Of a stretch of DNA of 64,000 nucleotides, positions 8,603 to 15,678 are shown piece by piece. The notes beneath the pieces are model-generated. The model was not told where the DNA came from. It saw nothing but the letters and a program-made list of their open reading frames with translations, and ran no database searches. Both the position numbers and the translations under genes were made by a program. Each line of letters starts with the position of its first letter. Position 1 is the first letter of the stretch. This stretch comes from Microbacterium pygmaeum (GTDB lineage Bacteria > Actinomycetota > Actinomycetes > Actinomycetales > Microbacteriaceae), in assembly GCF_900100885.1 (NCBI RefSeq), contig NZ_LT629692.1, forward strand, positions 1,302,001-1,366,000, in the 5' to 3' direction.

Positions 8603-9274
8603 CTACCTGTCCAGCGCAGCGAACCGCTCGATGTCGCTGTTGGTGCCGGACACGATGATCAGATCGTGATTGGTGACGACCGTGTTCGCCTCCGCGTACC
8701 GGAAAGGCTTGCCGGGGGACTTCACGCCCACGACGGTCACGTTGTACTTCGTGCGCACGCCGGATTCGTTCAGACCCACACCGCGGATGAACTTCGGGGG
8801 GTACATCTTCGCGATCGCGAAATCGTCGTCGAAACGGATGAAGTCCAGCATCCGCCCGCTGACCAGGTGCGCGACGCGCTCGCCGGCCTCCCGTTCTGGG
8901 TAGATGACGTGGTTGGCGCCCACCCGGGAGAGGATCTTGCCGTGCGACTGCGAGACGGCCTTCGCCCAGATCTGCGGCACTTTGAGGTCGACGAGGTTGG
9001 CGGTGATGAGAACGGATGCCTCGATCGAGGATCCGACCGCCACGACGCCCACCGAGAAGTCCTGCGCGCCGATCTGCTTGAGCGCGTCGATGTTGCGGGC
9101 GTCGGCCTGCACGGTGTGCGTGACGCGCTCAGACCACTTCTGGACGAGCTCGAGGCTCTCGTCGATCGCGAGCACCTCGCGGTCGAGGCGATCGAGTTCT
9201 CCGGCGCAGGCTGCGCCGAAGCGACCCAGCCCGATCACGAGGACGGGTGCGTCGTTGCGGATCCGCTCAACCAA
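8603..9274 (-). CDS. TrkA/KtrA-type potassium uptake regulatory subunit
   Basis: Cytoplasmic RCK protein gating the TrkH/KtrB channel, 223 aa. The N-terminal Rossmann domain has VLVIGLGRFGAACAG and a nucleotide-ribose-binding acid in AIDES. A C-terminal RCK_C domain follows (about residues 135-220). The start is TTG 9274, inside the trkH 3' end (8-base overlap), with GGAAAGG seven bases upstream; no ATG or GTG gives a complete domain. It is translationally coupled to trkH. ATP/ADP or NAD(H) control is family knowledge. Confidence 0.88.
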   Translation of the reverse strand: MVERIRNDAPVLVIGLGRFGAACAGELDRLDREVLAIDESLELVQKWSERVTHTVQADARNIDALKQIGAQDFSVGVVAVGSSIEASVLITANLVDLKVPQIWAKAVSQSHGKILSRVGANHVIYPEREAGERVAHLVSGRMLDFIRFDDDFAIAKMYPPKFIRGVGLNESGVRTKYNVTVVGVKSPGKPFRYAEANTVVTNHDLIIVSGTNSDIERFAALDR

Positions 9275-10706
9275 CGATGGGCCTTTCCACGGGCAGCGAG
9301 TACAGCTGCGAACGGCTTGACGCGGCCACGGCCGCGGCGAGAGTCACTGTACCAACGCGACCCATGATGATCGTGATCGCCATCACGTAGATGCCGGGGT
9401 CGGGAAGCTCCGCGGTGAGCCCCGTCGACAGGCCGACGGTGGCGAAGCCCGAGATGACGTCGAAGAGGACCCGACCGAGGTCGGCCTTGGTGAGCTGGGT
9501 GATCACGATCGTCGACAGCGCGACGATCGTCGCGCCCCAGGCGACGACCGACAGCGCGACTCGGAGCACGTCGCTCGGGATGCGGCGGCCGAACACCTGG
9601 TTCGACTGACGACCCTTCGCCTCGGACCAGACTGCCAGGGCGATCACCGCCAGGGTCGTCACTTTGATGCCGCCGGCGGTGGAGGCCGAGCCGCCGCCGA
9701 CGAACATCAGCATGCAGCCCACGAGCAGGCTGGAGCCGTTCAGCTCGCCGACGTCGAGGATGGCGAAGCCGCCGGAGCGTGTCATGGCCGACAGGAAGAA
9801 CGCCTGGAACGTCGTGTCCCACGCGTCCTGGGTGCCCAGGGTGAGCAGGTTGTCGTACTCGAGGATCAGGAACACCACGCCGCCCGCGAAGAAGAGCGCG
9901 ATCGTGGTGATCAGGGTGAGCTTCACGTGCAGCGACCATTTGCGCACCGAGAACAAGTGCTGGCGCAGCGCGTAGATGACCGGGAAGCCGATGGAGCCGA
10001 GGAAGACCCCGGCCATCAGGATCGTCAGGAAGTAGTAGTTGTGCTCGAAGGGGACCAGTCCCTCCGGGTTCGGCGTGAACCCGGTGTTCGTGAACGACAT
10101 CGCCGCGTAGTAGGGGGCCTCCCAGAGGGCGACGTGCCACTCGACGCCGGCGATGAGCAGGCCCGGATACAGCAGGACGGCGATGATCGCCTCGATGACG
10201 AGCGTCGAGAGCGCGACCGTTGCGAGCAGCCCGCCGATCTGCCCGAGTTGCACCGTCTGGCCCTCGTTGACCGGGCCCCCGTGGGTGCGCAGCGGGTTGG
10301 TGTCGCCCGCCGCGATGAGCTTGGCCCGCAGTCCCAGCCGGCGGGAGATCACGAGCCCGAGGATCGAGGCGAGGGTCAGCACGCCCAAGGCTCCGATCTG
10401 CACGCCGATGAACACCAGGACGTGCCCGAACGGCGACCAGTGCGTGGCCATGTCGACGGTCGCGAGACCGGTCACGCAGATCGTGGAGACGGCGGTGAAG
10501 AACGCGTCGGCGAAGGGCGTCACGCGTCCGTCCTCGGCGGCGAAGGGGAGTGAGAAGAGTCCCGTGAAGACCAGGATGAGTGAGAGGTAGATCAGGATCG
10601 CGAATCGCGCGGGCGAGCGCTGGGTCAGATCACGGAAGAACTCCATGAACTCGTGGCCGATGCCGCGCAGGCGTGCCGCTGGAGTTGCGCGGACGGCATC
10701 CGTCAT
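9267..10706 (-). CDS. TrkH/KtrB-type potassium transporter
   Basis: Membrane channel-like K+ uptake subunit, 479 aa, with four pseudo-repeated M1-P-M2 units. Filter-type segments are visible: FFTAVSTICVTGLATVDM, YAAMSFTNTGFTPNP, FLSAMTRSGGFAILD and DVISGFATVGLSTG, each with the conserved glycine. GGAGG precedes ATG 10706. It overlaps the downstream RCK gene by 8 bases, as expected for a Ktr-type pair. Na+ coupling is known for some KtrAB systems but cannot be read here. Confidence 0.93.
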   Translation of the reverse strand: MTDAVRATPAARLRGIGHEFMEFFRDLTQRSPARFAILIYLSLILVFTGLFSLPFAAEDGRVTPFADAFFTAVSTICVTGLATVDMATHWSPFGHVLVFIGVQIGALGVLTLASILGLVISRRLGLRAKLIAAGDTNPLRTHGGPVNEGQTVQLGQIGGLLATVALSTLVIEAIIAVLLYPGLLIAGVEWHVALWEAPYYAAMSFTNTGFTPNPEGLVPFEHNYYFLTILMAGVFLGSIGFPVIYALRQHLFSVRKWSLHVKLTLITTIALFFAGGVVFLILEYDNLLTLGTQDAWDTTFQAFFLSAMTRSGGFAILDVGELNGSSLLVGCMLMFVGGGSASTAGGIKVTTLAVIALAVWSEAKGRQSNQVFGRRIPSDVLRVALSVVAWGATIVALSTIVITQLTKADLGRVLFDVISGFATVGLSTGLTAELPDPGIYVMAITIIMGRVGTVTLAAAVAASSRSQLYSLPVERPIVG

Positions 10707-10772
10707 GCACGTCCTCCCTGCTGCGGTCGTTCGGCGGAACGCCCCTCATGGTACTCCGGCGCATCCGCGGGC

Positions 10773-10778
10773 TAACCT
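10773..10778 (+). promoter_or_regulatory. -10 box of leaderless-type ArsR-like promoter
   Basis: TAACCT lies six bases before the ATG at 10785, with no Shine-Dalgarno between. Confidence 0.5.
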
Positions 10779-10784
10779 AAGCAC

Positions 10785-11195
10785 ATGGCGGACATCTTCG
10801 ACGTGATCGCGGACGGCACTCGCCGCGACATCCTGCAGCTGTTGCTCGATCGGTCCGCCTCGGGCGAGCGAGGTACGAGCGTTTCGCACATCGTGCAGCA
10901 GCTCGGAGTGAGCCAGCCGACGGTCTCCAAGCACCTCAAGGTGCTGCGCGAGGCACAGCTCGTATCGGTCCGCGAAGAAGGTCAGCACCGCTACTACAGC
11001 CTTTCCTCGGCGCCGTTGGACGAGATCGACGATTGGCTGATCCCCTTCCTCGACGACGCCGACGACAACGCCGATGACGGCGGTTCGACGCTGACCGAGT
11101 CCGCCGCCCACGCCGCCGATGTGGTGGGGCGTGCTGCCGCGACGGCCAAGCACGCCGTCACCAACGCCTTCAAGAAGAAGTCCGGCGCCCGCTAG
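10785..11195 (+). CDS. ArsR-like winged-helix regulator with acidic/basic tail
   Basis: Winged-helix regulator, 136 aa. Residues 1-75 form an ArsR-type domain: DVIADGTRRDILQLLL, the recognition helix VSQPTVSKHLKVLREA and the wing VREEGQHRYYSL. The last 55 residues are unusual: an acidic DDADDNADDG stretch, an Ala-rich helix and a basic KKKSGAR end. The tail may bind a partner or the membrane, but this is not known. The gene is divergent from trkH and upstream of thuA; control of either is only suggested by position. Confidence 0.82.
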   Translation: MADIFDVIADGTRRDILQLLLDRSASGERGTSVSHIVQQLGVSQPTVSKHLKVLREAQLVSVREEGQHRYYSLSSAPLDEIDDWLIPFLDDADDNADDGGSTLTESAAHAADVVGRAAATAKHAVTNAFKKKSGAR

Positions 11196-11243
11196 GAGCC
11201 GAATTCCGCGACTCGGCGAGGCGACCTGGCAGAGTAGGGCCTC

Positions 11244-12050
11244 GTGACTACATCGACGACATCCCCGCTCCGCGTCACCGTCTGGGGCGAGAACCATCAT
11301 GAGACCAGCGAGGGCGACCGGTCGGCGATGGCCGAGCGGTACCCCGAGGGCATGCACGGCGCGATCGCCGCGGGGCTGCGCGAGCTGCTGGGGGACGAGG
11401 TGGCGGTGCGCACCGCCACGCGCGACCAGCCGGACCACGGACTCACCGACGAGGTGCTCGACAGCACCGACGTCCTGACCTGGTGGGGCCACCTGCGTCA
11501 CGACGACATCCACGACGAGATCGTCGAGAAGGTCTCCCAGCGTGTGCTGGATGGCATGGGGCTCCTCGTGCTGCACTCCGCCCACTTCTCCAAGATCTTC
11601 AAGAAGCTGATGGGCACCTCCTGCGCCCTGGCCTGGCGCAGTACCGATGACGCCGAGCTGGTGTGGACGGTCTCGCCCGGGCATCCGATCGCCGAAGGGA
11701 TCCCGCATCCCATCGTGATCGGTGCGCAGGAGATGTACGGCGAGTTCTTCGACGTCCCTGCGCCAGACGAGCTGATCTTCATCTCGAGCTTCACTGGAGG
11801 CGAGGTGTTCCGCTCCGGCTGCACGTGGCAGCGCGGCAAAGGCCGGATCTTCTACTTCAGCCCCGGCGACCAGGACTTCCCCGTCTACCACCACCCCGAC
11901 ATCAAGCGGGTGCTGGCCAACGGCGTGCGATGGGCCGCCCCCAGACCGGGCGCCGCCGGAGCCGCCCAGGGAGTCGTCTCGATGCCGAGACCCTACTTCG
12001 ACGGGGCGAGGCTCACCGGGGGCTGGACCGAGGGCCAGGTGGACGCATGA
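11244..12050 (+). CDS. ThuA-like domain protein
   Basis: Class I glutamine-amidotransferase-like fold protein of the ThuA (trehalose utilisation) family, 268 aa. Visible markers are VTVWGENHHE at the N-terminus, DVLTWWGHLRHDD, LLVLHSAHFSKIF and the C-terminal GKGRIFYFSPGDQDFPVYHHPDI. The biochemical role of ThuA is a proposed 3-keto-sugar step; that is family knowledge, not seen here. Its stop overlaps the ATG of the oxidoreductase that follows (ATGA), and the pair is a common sugar-catabolism unit. The start is GTG 11244; it lacks a clear SD. Confidence 0.87.
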   Translation: MTTSTTSPLRVTVWGENHHETSEGDRSAMAERYPEGMHGAIAAGLRELLGDEVAVRTATRDQPDHGLTDEVLDSTDVLTWWGHLRHDDIHDEIVEKVSQRVLDGMGLLVLHSAHFSKIFKKLMGTSCALAWRSTDDAELVWTVSPGHPIAEGIPHPIVIGAQEMYGEFFDVPAPDELIFISSFTGGEVFRSGCTWQRGKGRIFYFSPGDQDFPVYHHPDIKRVLANGVRWAAPRPGAAGAAQGVVSMPRPYFDGARLTGGWTEGQVDA

Positions 12051-13153
12051 GCACCACGAACAGGGCGCTGCGGGCGGGCGTGGTCGGCCTCGGCTGGGCG
12101 GGTCAACAGCACATGCAGGCCTATGCCGCCCATCCCGACGTCGAACTGGTCGCTCTGGCCGGCCGTGAGGCCGACCTGATGCTGCAGTCGGGCGACGAGT
12201 ACGGCATCGAGCAGAGCGACCGCTATGCGGACTACCGGGATCTGTTCGAGGGCACCGATCTCGACGTCGTCAGCATCGCCACTCCCACTGCGTTGCACGC
12301 GCCGATCGCGATCGACGCGCTGAACCACGGCGTGCACACCCTCTCGGAGAAGCCGATGGCCGAGAACGCGCAGAAGGCGCGCGAGATGGTGGCGGCCGCC
12401 GAGGCGAACGACAGGGTGCTGGATGTCTCGTTCAACCACCGTCGCCGTGGCGACGTGAAGGCGCTGAAGCAGATCATCGACGATGGTGTCCTCGGCGAGA
12501 TCTACTACGCCAAGGCGGGCTGGCTGCGCCGCTCGGGCATCCCGGGTCTGGGCACCTGGTTCACCAAGAGCGCCATGGCCGGTGGCGGACCCATGATGGA
12601 CATCGGCATCCACATGCTGGACATGGCGCTGCACCTGCTCGGCGAACCCGAGGTGGAGACCGTCTCGGCCTCCACCTACGCCGAGTTCGGCCCGCTCGGC
12701 CGCGGCGGCAGCGTGTACGGCGCCGGCATCCTTCCCGCGCCCGACGAGTCGGTGTTCGAGGTCGAGGACCTGGCCACCGCGTTCGTGCGGCTGAACGGCG
12801 GCGCCACGCTGCTGCTCGAGACGAGCTGGGCGTCGTACATCCAGACCGATCAGATCTCCGTCACCCTCTACGGCTCCGAGGGCGGCGCGGTCCTGGGCAA
12901 CAGCCCCGATGGACCATACGAGCAGGCGCTGACCGTCTTCACCGACGTCAAGGGCCAGCCGGCCGAGATCACCCCGCTGCTGCTGCCCGGCGGCGGCCAC
13001 GGCGAGGCGGTCGACGACTTCCTCGCGAAGGTGCAGAGCCGCGCGTGGGCGTCGTACCGCGGAGCCGAGTACGTCACCCGCGCGGCAGTCGTCGACGCCG
13101 CGTACGAGTCGGCCGCCCGCCGGCGGGAGGTCGTGCTGCGCCCGGGCGGCTAG
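12047..13153 (+). CDS. Gfo/Idh/MocA family NAD(P)-dependent oxidoreductase
   Basis: Sugar or inositol-type dehydrogenase, 368 aa. The N-terminal Rossmann motif is VVGLGWAGQQHMQAY. The family's EKP motif appears as LSEKPMAENAQKA with the catalytic Lys, and GGGPMMDIGIHMLDMAL carries the Asp/His active-site pair. ATG 12047 overlaps the thuA stop by four bases, so the two are cotranscribed. With ThuA this suggests oxidation of a sugar at C3 followed by keto-sugar processing; the substrate is unknown. Confidence 0.92.
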   Translation: MSTTNRALRAGVVGLGWAGQQHMQAYAAHPDVELVALAGREADLMLQSGDEYGIEQSDRYADYRDLFEGTDLDVVSIATPTALHAPIAIDALNHGVHTLSEKPMAENAQKAREMVAAAEANDRVLDVSFNHRRRGDVKALKQIIDDGVLGEIYYAKAGWLRRSGIPGLGTWFTKSAMAGGGPMMDIGIHMLDMALHLLGEPEVETVSASTYAEFGPLGRGGSVYGAGILPAPDESVFEVEDLATAFVRLNGGATLLLETSWASYIQTDQISVTLYGSEGGAVLGNSPDGPYEQALTVFTDVKGQPAEITPLLLPGGGHGEAVDDFLAKVQSRAWASYRGAEYVTRAAVVDAAYESAARRREVVLRPGG

Positions 13154-13317
13154 CCGATCGCGCGGCGGGAGCGGTCAGCGCCGCCCCGCCTTGCGCCGGA
13201 AGCGCCACGCGCCCCGGGATGCGCACAAGCTCGAGCGGATCGCGCTGCGGGATGCACGGGTCCGTGCCGCGCGGCATCCGTCTCGCTGACCCGCCACCTC
13301 CCCAGTAGTCACACAGG

Positions 13318-13347
13318 TTTACACGCGTCGCAGCAACCCCATAGAGT
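13318..13347 (+). promoter_or_regulatory. Candidate sigma-A-type promoter of the bldC-like gene
   Basis: TTTACA (13318-13323) and TAGAGT (13342-13347) are separated by 18 bases and lie about 30 bases upstream of the start, in the only AT-richer part of a 224-base gap. Confidence 0.5.
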
Positions 13348-13377
13348 AGCCACAGCACGATCCAGGGGAGGAGAGAA

Positions 13378-13569
13378 ATGGCCGAGCTGCCCGATGTGCG
13401 GTTTCTCACCGTCGCCGAAGTCGCCGACATCATGCGCGTTTCCAAGATGACGGTATACCGGCTCGTCCACGCCGGCGAGCTGCCCGCGGTCCGCTTCGGC
13501 CGCAGCTATCGTGTGCCCGAATCGGCCGTCACCGAGGCCCTGCGGCGACCGATCGCCGACGTCGGCTGA
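13378..13569 (+). CDS. BldC-type small DNA-binding protein
   Basis: A 63-aa winged/MerR-like helix-turn-helix protein of the BldC/excisionase (HTH_17) group. The motif FLTVAEVADIMRVSKMTVYRLV is followed by the wing ELPAVRFGRSYRVPESAV, nearly filling the protein. GGGGAGGAG precedes ATG 13378. The next gene is bS22, the order seen in mycobacteria (proC, small HTH gene, bS22). BldC controls development in Streptomyces; the role in this non-sporulating-type organism is unknown. Nothing suggests a phage origin. Confidence 0.88.
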   Translation: MAELPDVRFLTVAEVADIMRVSKMTVYRLVHAGELPAVRFGRSYRVPESAVTEALRRPIADVG

Positions 13570-13595
13570 TCCCGCCTGAAGCGGCGTTGCACGCC

Positions 13596-13604
13596 TGGTA
13601 GACT
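13596..13604 (+). promoter_or_regulatory. Extended -10 promoter upstream of bS22
   Basis: TGGTAGACT is an extended -10 (TGnTAnnnT) lying about 90 bases before the bS22 start. It would give bS22 a transcript separate from the bldC-like gene, with a leader of about 80 bases. Confidence 0.5.
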
Positions 13605-13693
13605 GCGAGAAGGCATTTTTCCGTTTCTGCCGTTCCCGGGCCTGAGTGCACACCTGTGCAGTCTGCCCAGACCCCGACTTAGTGAGGTTTTCC

Positions 13694-13792
13694 GTGGGTT
13701 CAGTCATCAAGAAGCGCCGCAAGCGCATGGCGAAGAAGAAGCACCGCAAGCTGCTTCGCAAGACCCGCCACCAGCGCCGCAACAAGAAGTAG
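13694..13792 (+). CDS. Small ribosomal subunit protein bS22
   Basis: A 32-aa, extremely basic protein starting MGSVIKKRRKRM and ending HQRRNKK, with 22 Lys/Arg residues. It matches the AURKAIP1/COX24-domain protein first seen in mycobacterial 30S subunits and named bS22, where it sits near the decoding region. The GTG start at 13694 is preceded by GTGAGG-like sequence. A strong terminator follows, and the gene has its own likely promoter. Too short for most gene callers but very convincing. Confidence 0.92.
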   Translation: MGSVIKKRRKRMAKKKHRKLLRKTRHQRRNKK

Positions 13793-13802
13793 CGGCATCC
13801 AC

Positions 13803-13835
13803 AAGCGCCGGTCCCGTTGGGGGTCGGCGCTTTCT
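13803..13835 (+). terminator. Rho-independent terminator of bS22
   Basis: AAGCGCCG (13803-13810) pairs with CGGCGCTT (13825-13832). The inner GTCCC/GGGGG also pairs, giving a stem of about 13 bp with a short loop, followed by TTTCT. It begins 10 bases after the bS22 stop. Confidence 0.8.
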
Positions 13836-13861
13836 GGTCGCCGCCGCTGGAGAGCTTCCGC

Positions 13862-15067
13862 GTGGTTGTCGAATCCTCGGGTGAATCCGTCGACATGGGC
13901 GGTGCGCCGTCGCCGGCCGCGTCGCCCGAGTCCCTGCCGGGCCCGCCGCGCCGCCGCAGATGGGTGCTGGCGTCCTGCCTGACCATCGCGGTGCTCGTCG
14001 TCGCCGCGATCGTCGCCTTCACGCTCGTTTCGGCGAACCGCGCGTTCGACGGGGCCGCTGCCGACCTCAGCGCCGCTGATGAGTCGGCGGCGGATGCCGA
14101 CGCATCGCTCCGTGCCGCGGCGGACGAGACCACGGACGCCGCGGAGCGTGCGGGCCAGATCCTCGCCCTGGCGACGGACGACCTGGTGGACGCGGGTACC
14201 CGAACGAGCTTCGCCGAAGCGACGACCGCCGCCCTCGCCGCGACCGCCGAGGCTGACGCACTCCTGGGCGAACCTCTCGAAACGGAGCCCCTCGGCAAAC
14301 AGCTGCTGCCGTGGGACCTGCTCGCGGAGGCGGATGCCATGCGGGAGGACGCCTCAGCGCTCGAGGAGCGGAAGGCCGACGCCGACGCAACCCGTCGATC
14401 CGTCGCAGAGTCGGAGCAGACGATGACGACGGCCGCCGAGGCGATGTTCGCCTCGGCAGGTCCTGCCGCTGCAGCGCTGGAGGCGATGAACGTCTCGGCG
14501 GTGTCGCTGGTGGTGCTCGACTTCCGCGACGCGAGCGAGGCCGTCGCCGGGCAGCAAGGGCTGGGCTCCGGCGCGCTGACCGCCTTCACCGCGTATGCGG
14601 CGGCGGGCGGCAACCTGAAGCAGTCGCAGCAGTCCGAGCTCGCCGAGAAGGCCGGACCGCTGTTGACGACGCGGCTCGAGATCGAGGAGTACGCCCGGTC
14701 CATCGCCGGCGGGGTGGTGCTCGACTTCGACTGGGCTCCGCTCGTGAACGGCCTCGGCGGCGATCGGGGCCTGTCCGGCATGGCGACCTGGAACACCGCG
14801 CGCGGTGGCTTCTCCACCATCACCCTGTCGGACTCGATCGCCGAGACGTGGCCCTCGCCCGACTCGCGCGCCATCGTCACGCACGAGGTGGGTCACTCGA
14901 TCACGTCGAAGTGCAGCGCGCTGTTCGATTCGACCAGCGGCCCCGCCAACGAGGAGTGGGCCACGGCGTGGGCGATCAGCATGGGACAGACCGCCGAGGG
15001 CAACGGCGTCCAGGCATACGGGTATCCGTCGCAGTCGATGATCGACGCCGCGTCGGGATGCCGCTGA
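13862..15067 (+). CDS. Membrane-anchored putative zinc metallopeptidase (HExxH)
   Basis: A 401-aa protein: short cytoplasmic N-terminus, RRRR then one membrane helix (about 34-56), an Ala/Asp/Glu-rich region likely to be coiled coil (about 60-190), and a C-terminal extracytoplasmic domain. The end carries HEVGH (about 341-345), a zincin motif, with NEEWATAW about 24 residues later offering a gluzincin-type third Glu. Two late cysteines may pair. GTG 13862 has GGAGAG seven bases upstream; an earlier in-frame TTG lies inside the bS22 terminator. Family not recognised; peptidase activity is inferred from the motif. Confidence 0.72.
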   Translation: MVVESSGESVDMGGAPSPAASPESLPGPPRRRRWVLASCLTIAVLVVAAIVAFTLVSANRAFDGAAADLSAADESAADADASLRAAADETTDAAERAGQILALATDDLVDAGTRTSFAEATTAALAATAEADALLGEPLETEPLGKQLLPWDLLAEADAMREDASALEERKADADATRRSVAESEQTMTTAAEAMFASAGPAAAALEAMNVSAVSLVVLDFRDASEAVAGQQGLGSGALTAFTAYAAAGGNLKQSQQSELAEKAGPLLTTRLEIEEYARSIAGGVVLDFDWAPLVNGLGGDRGLSGMATWNTARGGFSTITLSDSIAETWPSPDSRAIVTHEVGHSITSKCSALFDSTSGPANEEWATAWAISMGQTAEGNGVQAYGYPSQSMIDAASGCR

Positions 15068-15079
15068 CACAATGGTCGT

Positions 15080-15373
15080 ATGAAGTCGATCAGCGTCCAG
15101 GAACTGCGCAGCCGCGAGGGCGTGCCCCTCATCGATGTCCGCGAACCGGATGAGTACGCTGCGGGCCACGTCCCCGGCGCGGTCAACATCCCGATGTCCT
15201 CGATCGGCACGCGTCTGGACGAGCTCCCGGACGGGGCGTTCGACGTGATCTGCCAGGTCGGCGGACGCTCGGGCCGCGTGGTGGAGGCACTGGAGCCGCG
15301 GGGCTACGACGCCACGAACGTCGACGGCGGGACAGGCGGCTGGATCGCCGCAGGCTTCCCGATCGAGAAGTGA
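15080..15373 (+). CDS. Rhodanese-like domain protein
   Basis: Single-domain rhodanese, 97 aa. It has the entry motif PLIDVREPDEYAAGHVPGAVNIP and the active-site strand VICQVGGRSGR, with a Cys that could carry a persulfide. Single-domain rhodaneses move sulfane sulfur or act as thiol-redox proteins. A CACAAT box lies six bases before ATG 15080. The next gene, a glutaredoxin-like protein, follows within 30 bases, so a small redox operon is likely. Confidence 0.88.
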   Translation: MKSISVQELRSREGVPLIDVREPDEYAAGHVPGAVNIPMSSIGTRLDELPDGAFDVICQVGGRSGRVVEALEPRGYDATNVDGGTGGWIAAGFPIEK

Positions 15374-15402
15374 CCGGGAGGAACCCGTCGTCGGGAGAAC
15401 CC

Positions 15403-15645
15403 ATGACCACCCTCACACTGATCAGCAAGCCGGACTGCCACCTGTGCGACGTCGCGCGCGACGTCGTCGAGGTGGTGATCGCGGATCTGCCCGAGGGCCG
15501 GGTGGAGGTGCAGGAGCTGTCGATCCTCGACGATCAGGCTCTGTACGAACTGTGGTGGGAGAAGATCCCCGTGGTGCTCCTGGACGGACAGCTCCACGCC
15601 CACTGGCGGGTCTCGCCCGACCGGTTGCGCGCCGCACTGTCGTAG
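15403..15645 (+). CDS. Glutaredoxin-like protein (DUF836 type)
   Basis: Thioredoxin-fold protein, 80 aa, with the redox site KPDCHLCDVA near the N-terminus and the cis-proline strand WEKIPVVLLDG. The length suits the short DUF836 glutaredoxins. ATG 15403 has GGGAG upstream. An in-frame GTG at 15370 would overlap the rhodanese stop and add 11 unconserved residues. It probably works as a general dithiol reductant; partner unknown. It is convergent with aspS. Confidence 0.82.
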   Translation: MTTLTLISKPDCHLCDVARDVVEVVIADLPEGRVEVQELSILDDQALYELWWEKIPVVLLDGQLHAHWRVSPDRLRAALS

Positions 15646-15678
15646 CGGGCGCGTTCCCTCACAGTTCGACGATGAGGG

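Noticed and set aside
11235..11240. TAGGGC as a leaderless -10 for thuA
   Set aside because: It is only three bases from the start and does not fit TANNNT.
13378..13569. Phage excisionase
   Set aside because: The fold is excisionase-like, but there is no integrase or attachment site and the bS22 neighbour fits the chromosomal BldC-type gene.
13817..13861. Upstream TTG start for the HExxH protein
   Set aside because: It falls in the stem of the bS22 terminator and has no ribosome-binding site; GTG 13862 with GGAGAG is better.
15655..15672. Hairpin CCCTCA/TGAGGG between the glutaredoxin gene and aspS
   Set aside because: Only a 6-bp stem with an 11-12-base loop and no T-run on either strand; too weak to call a terminator.
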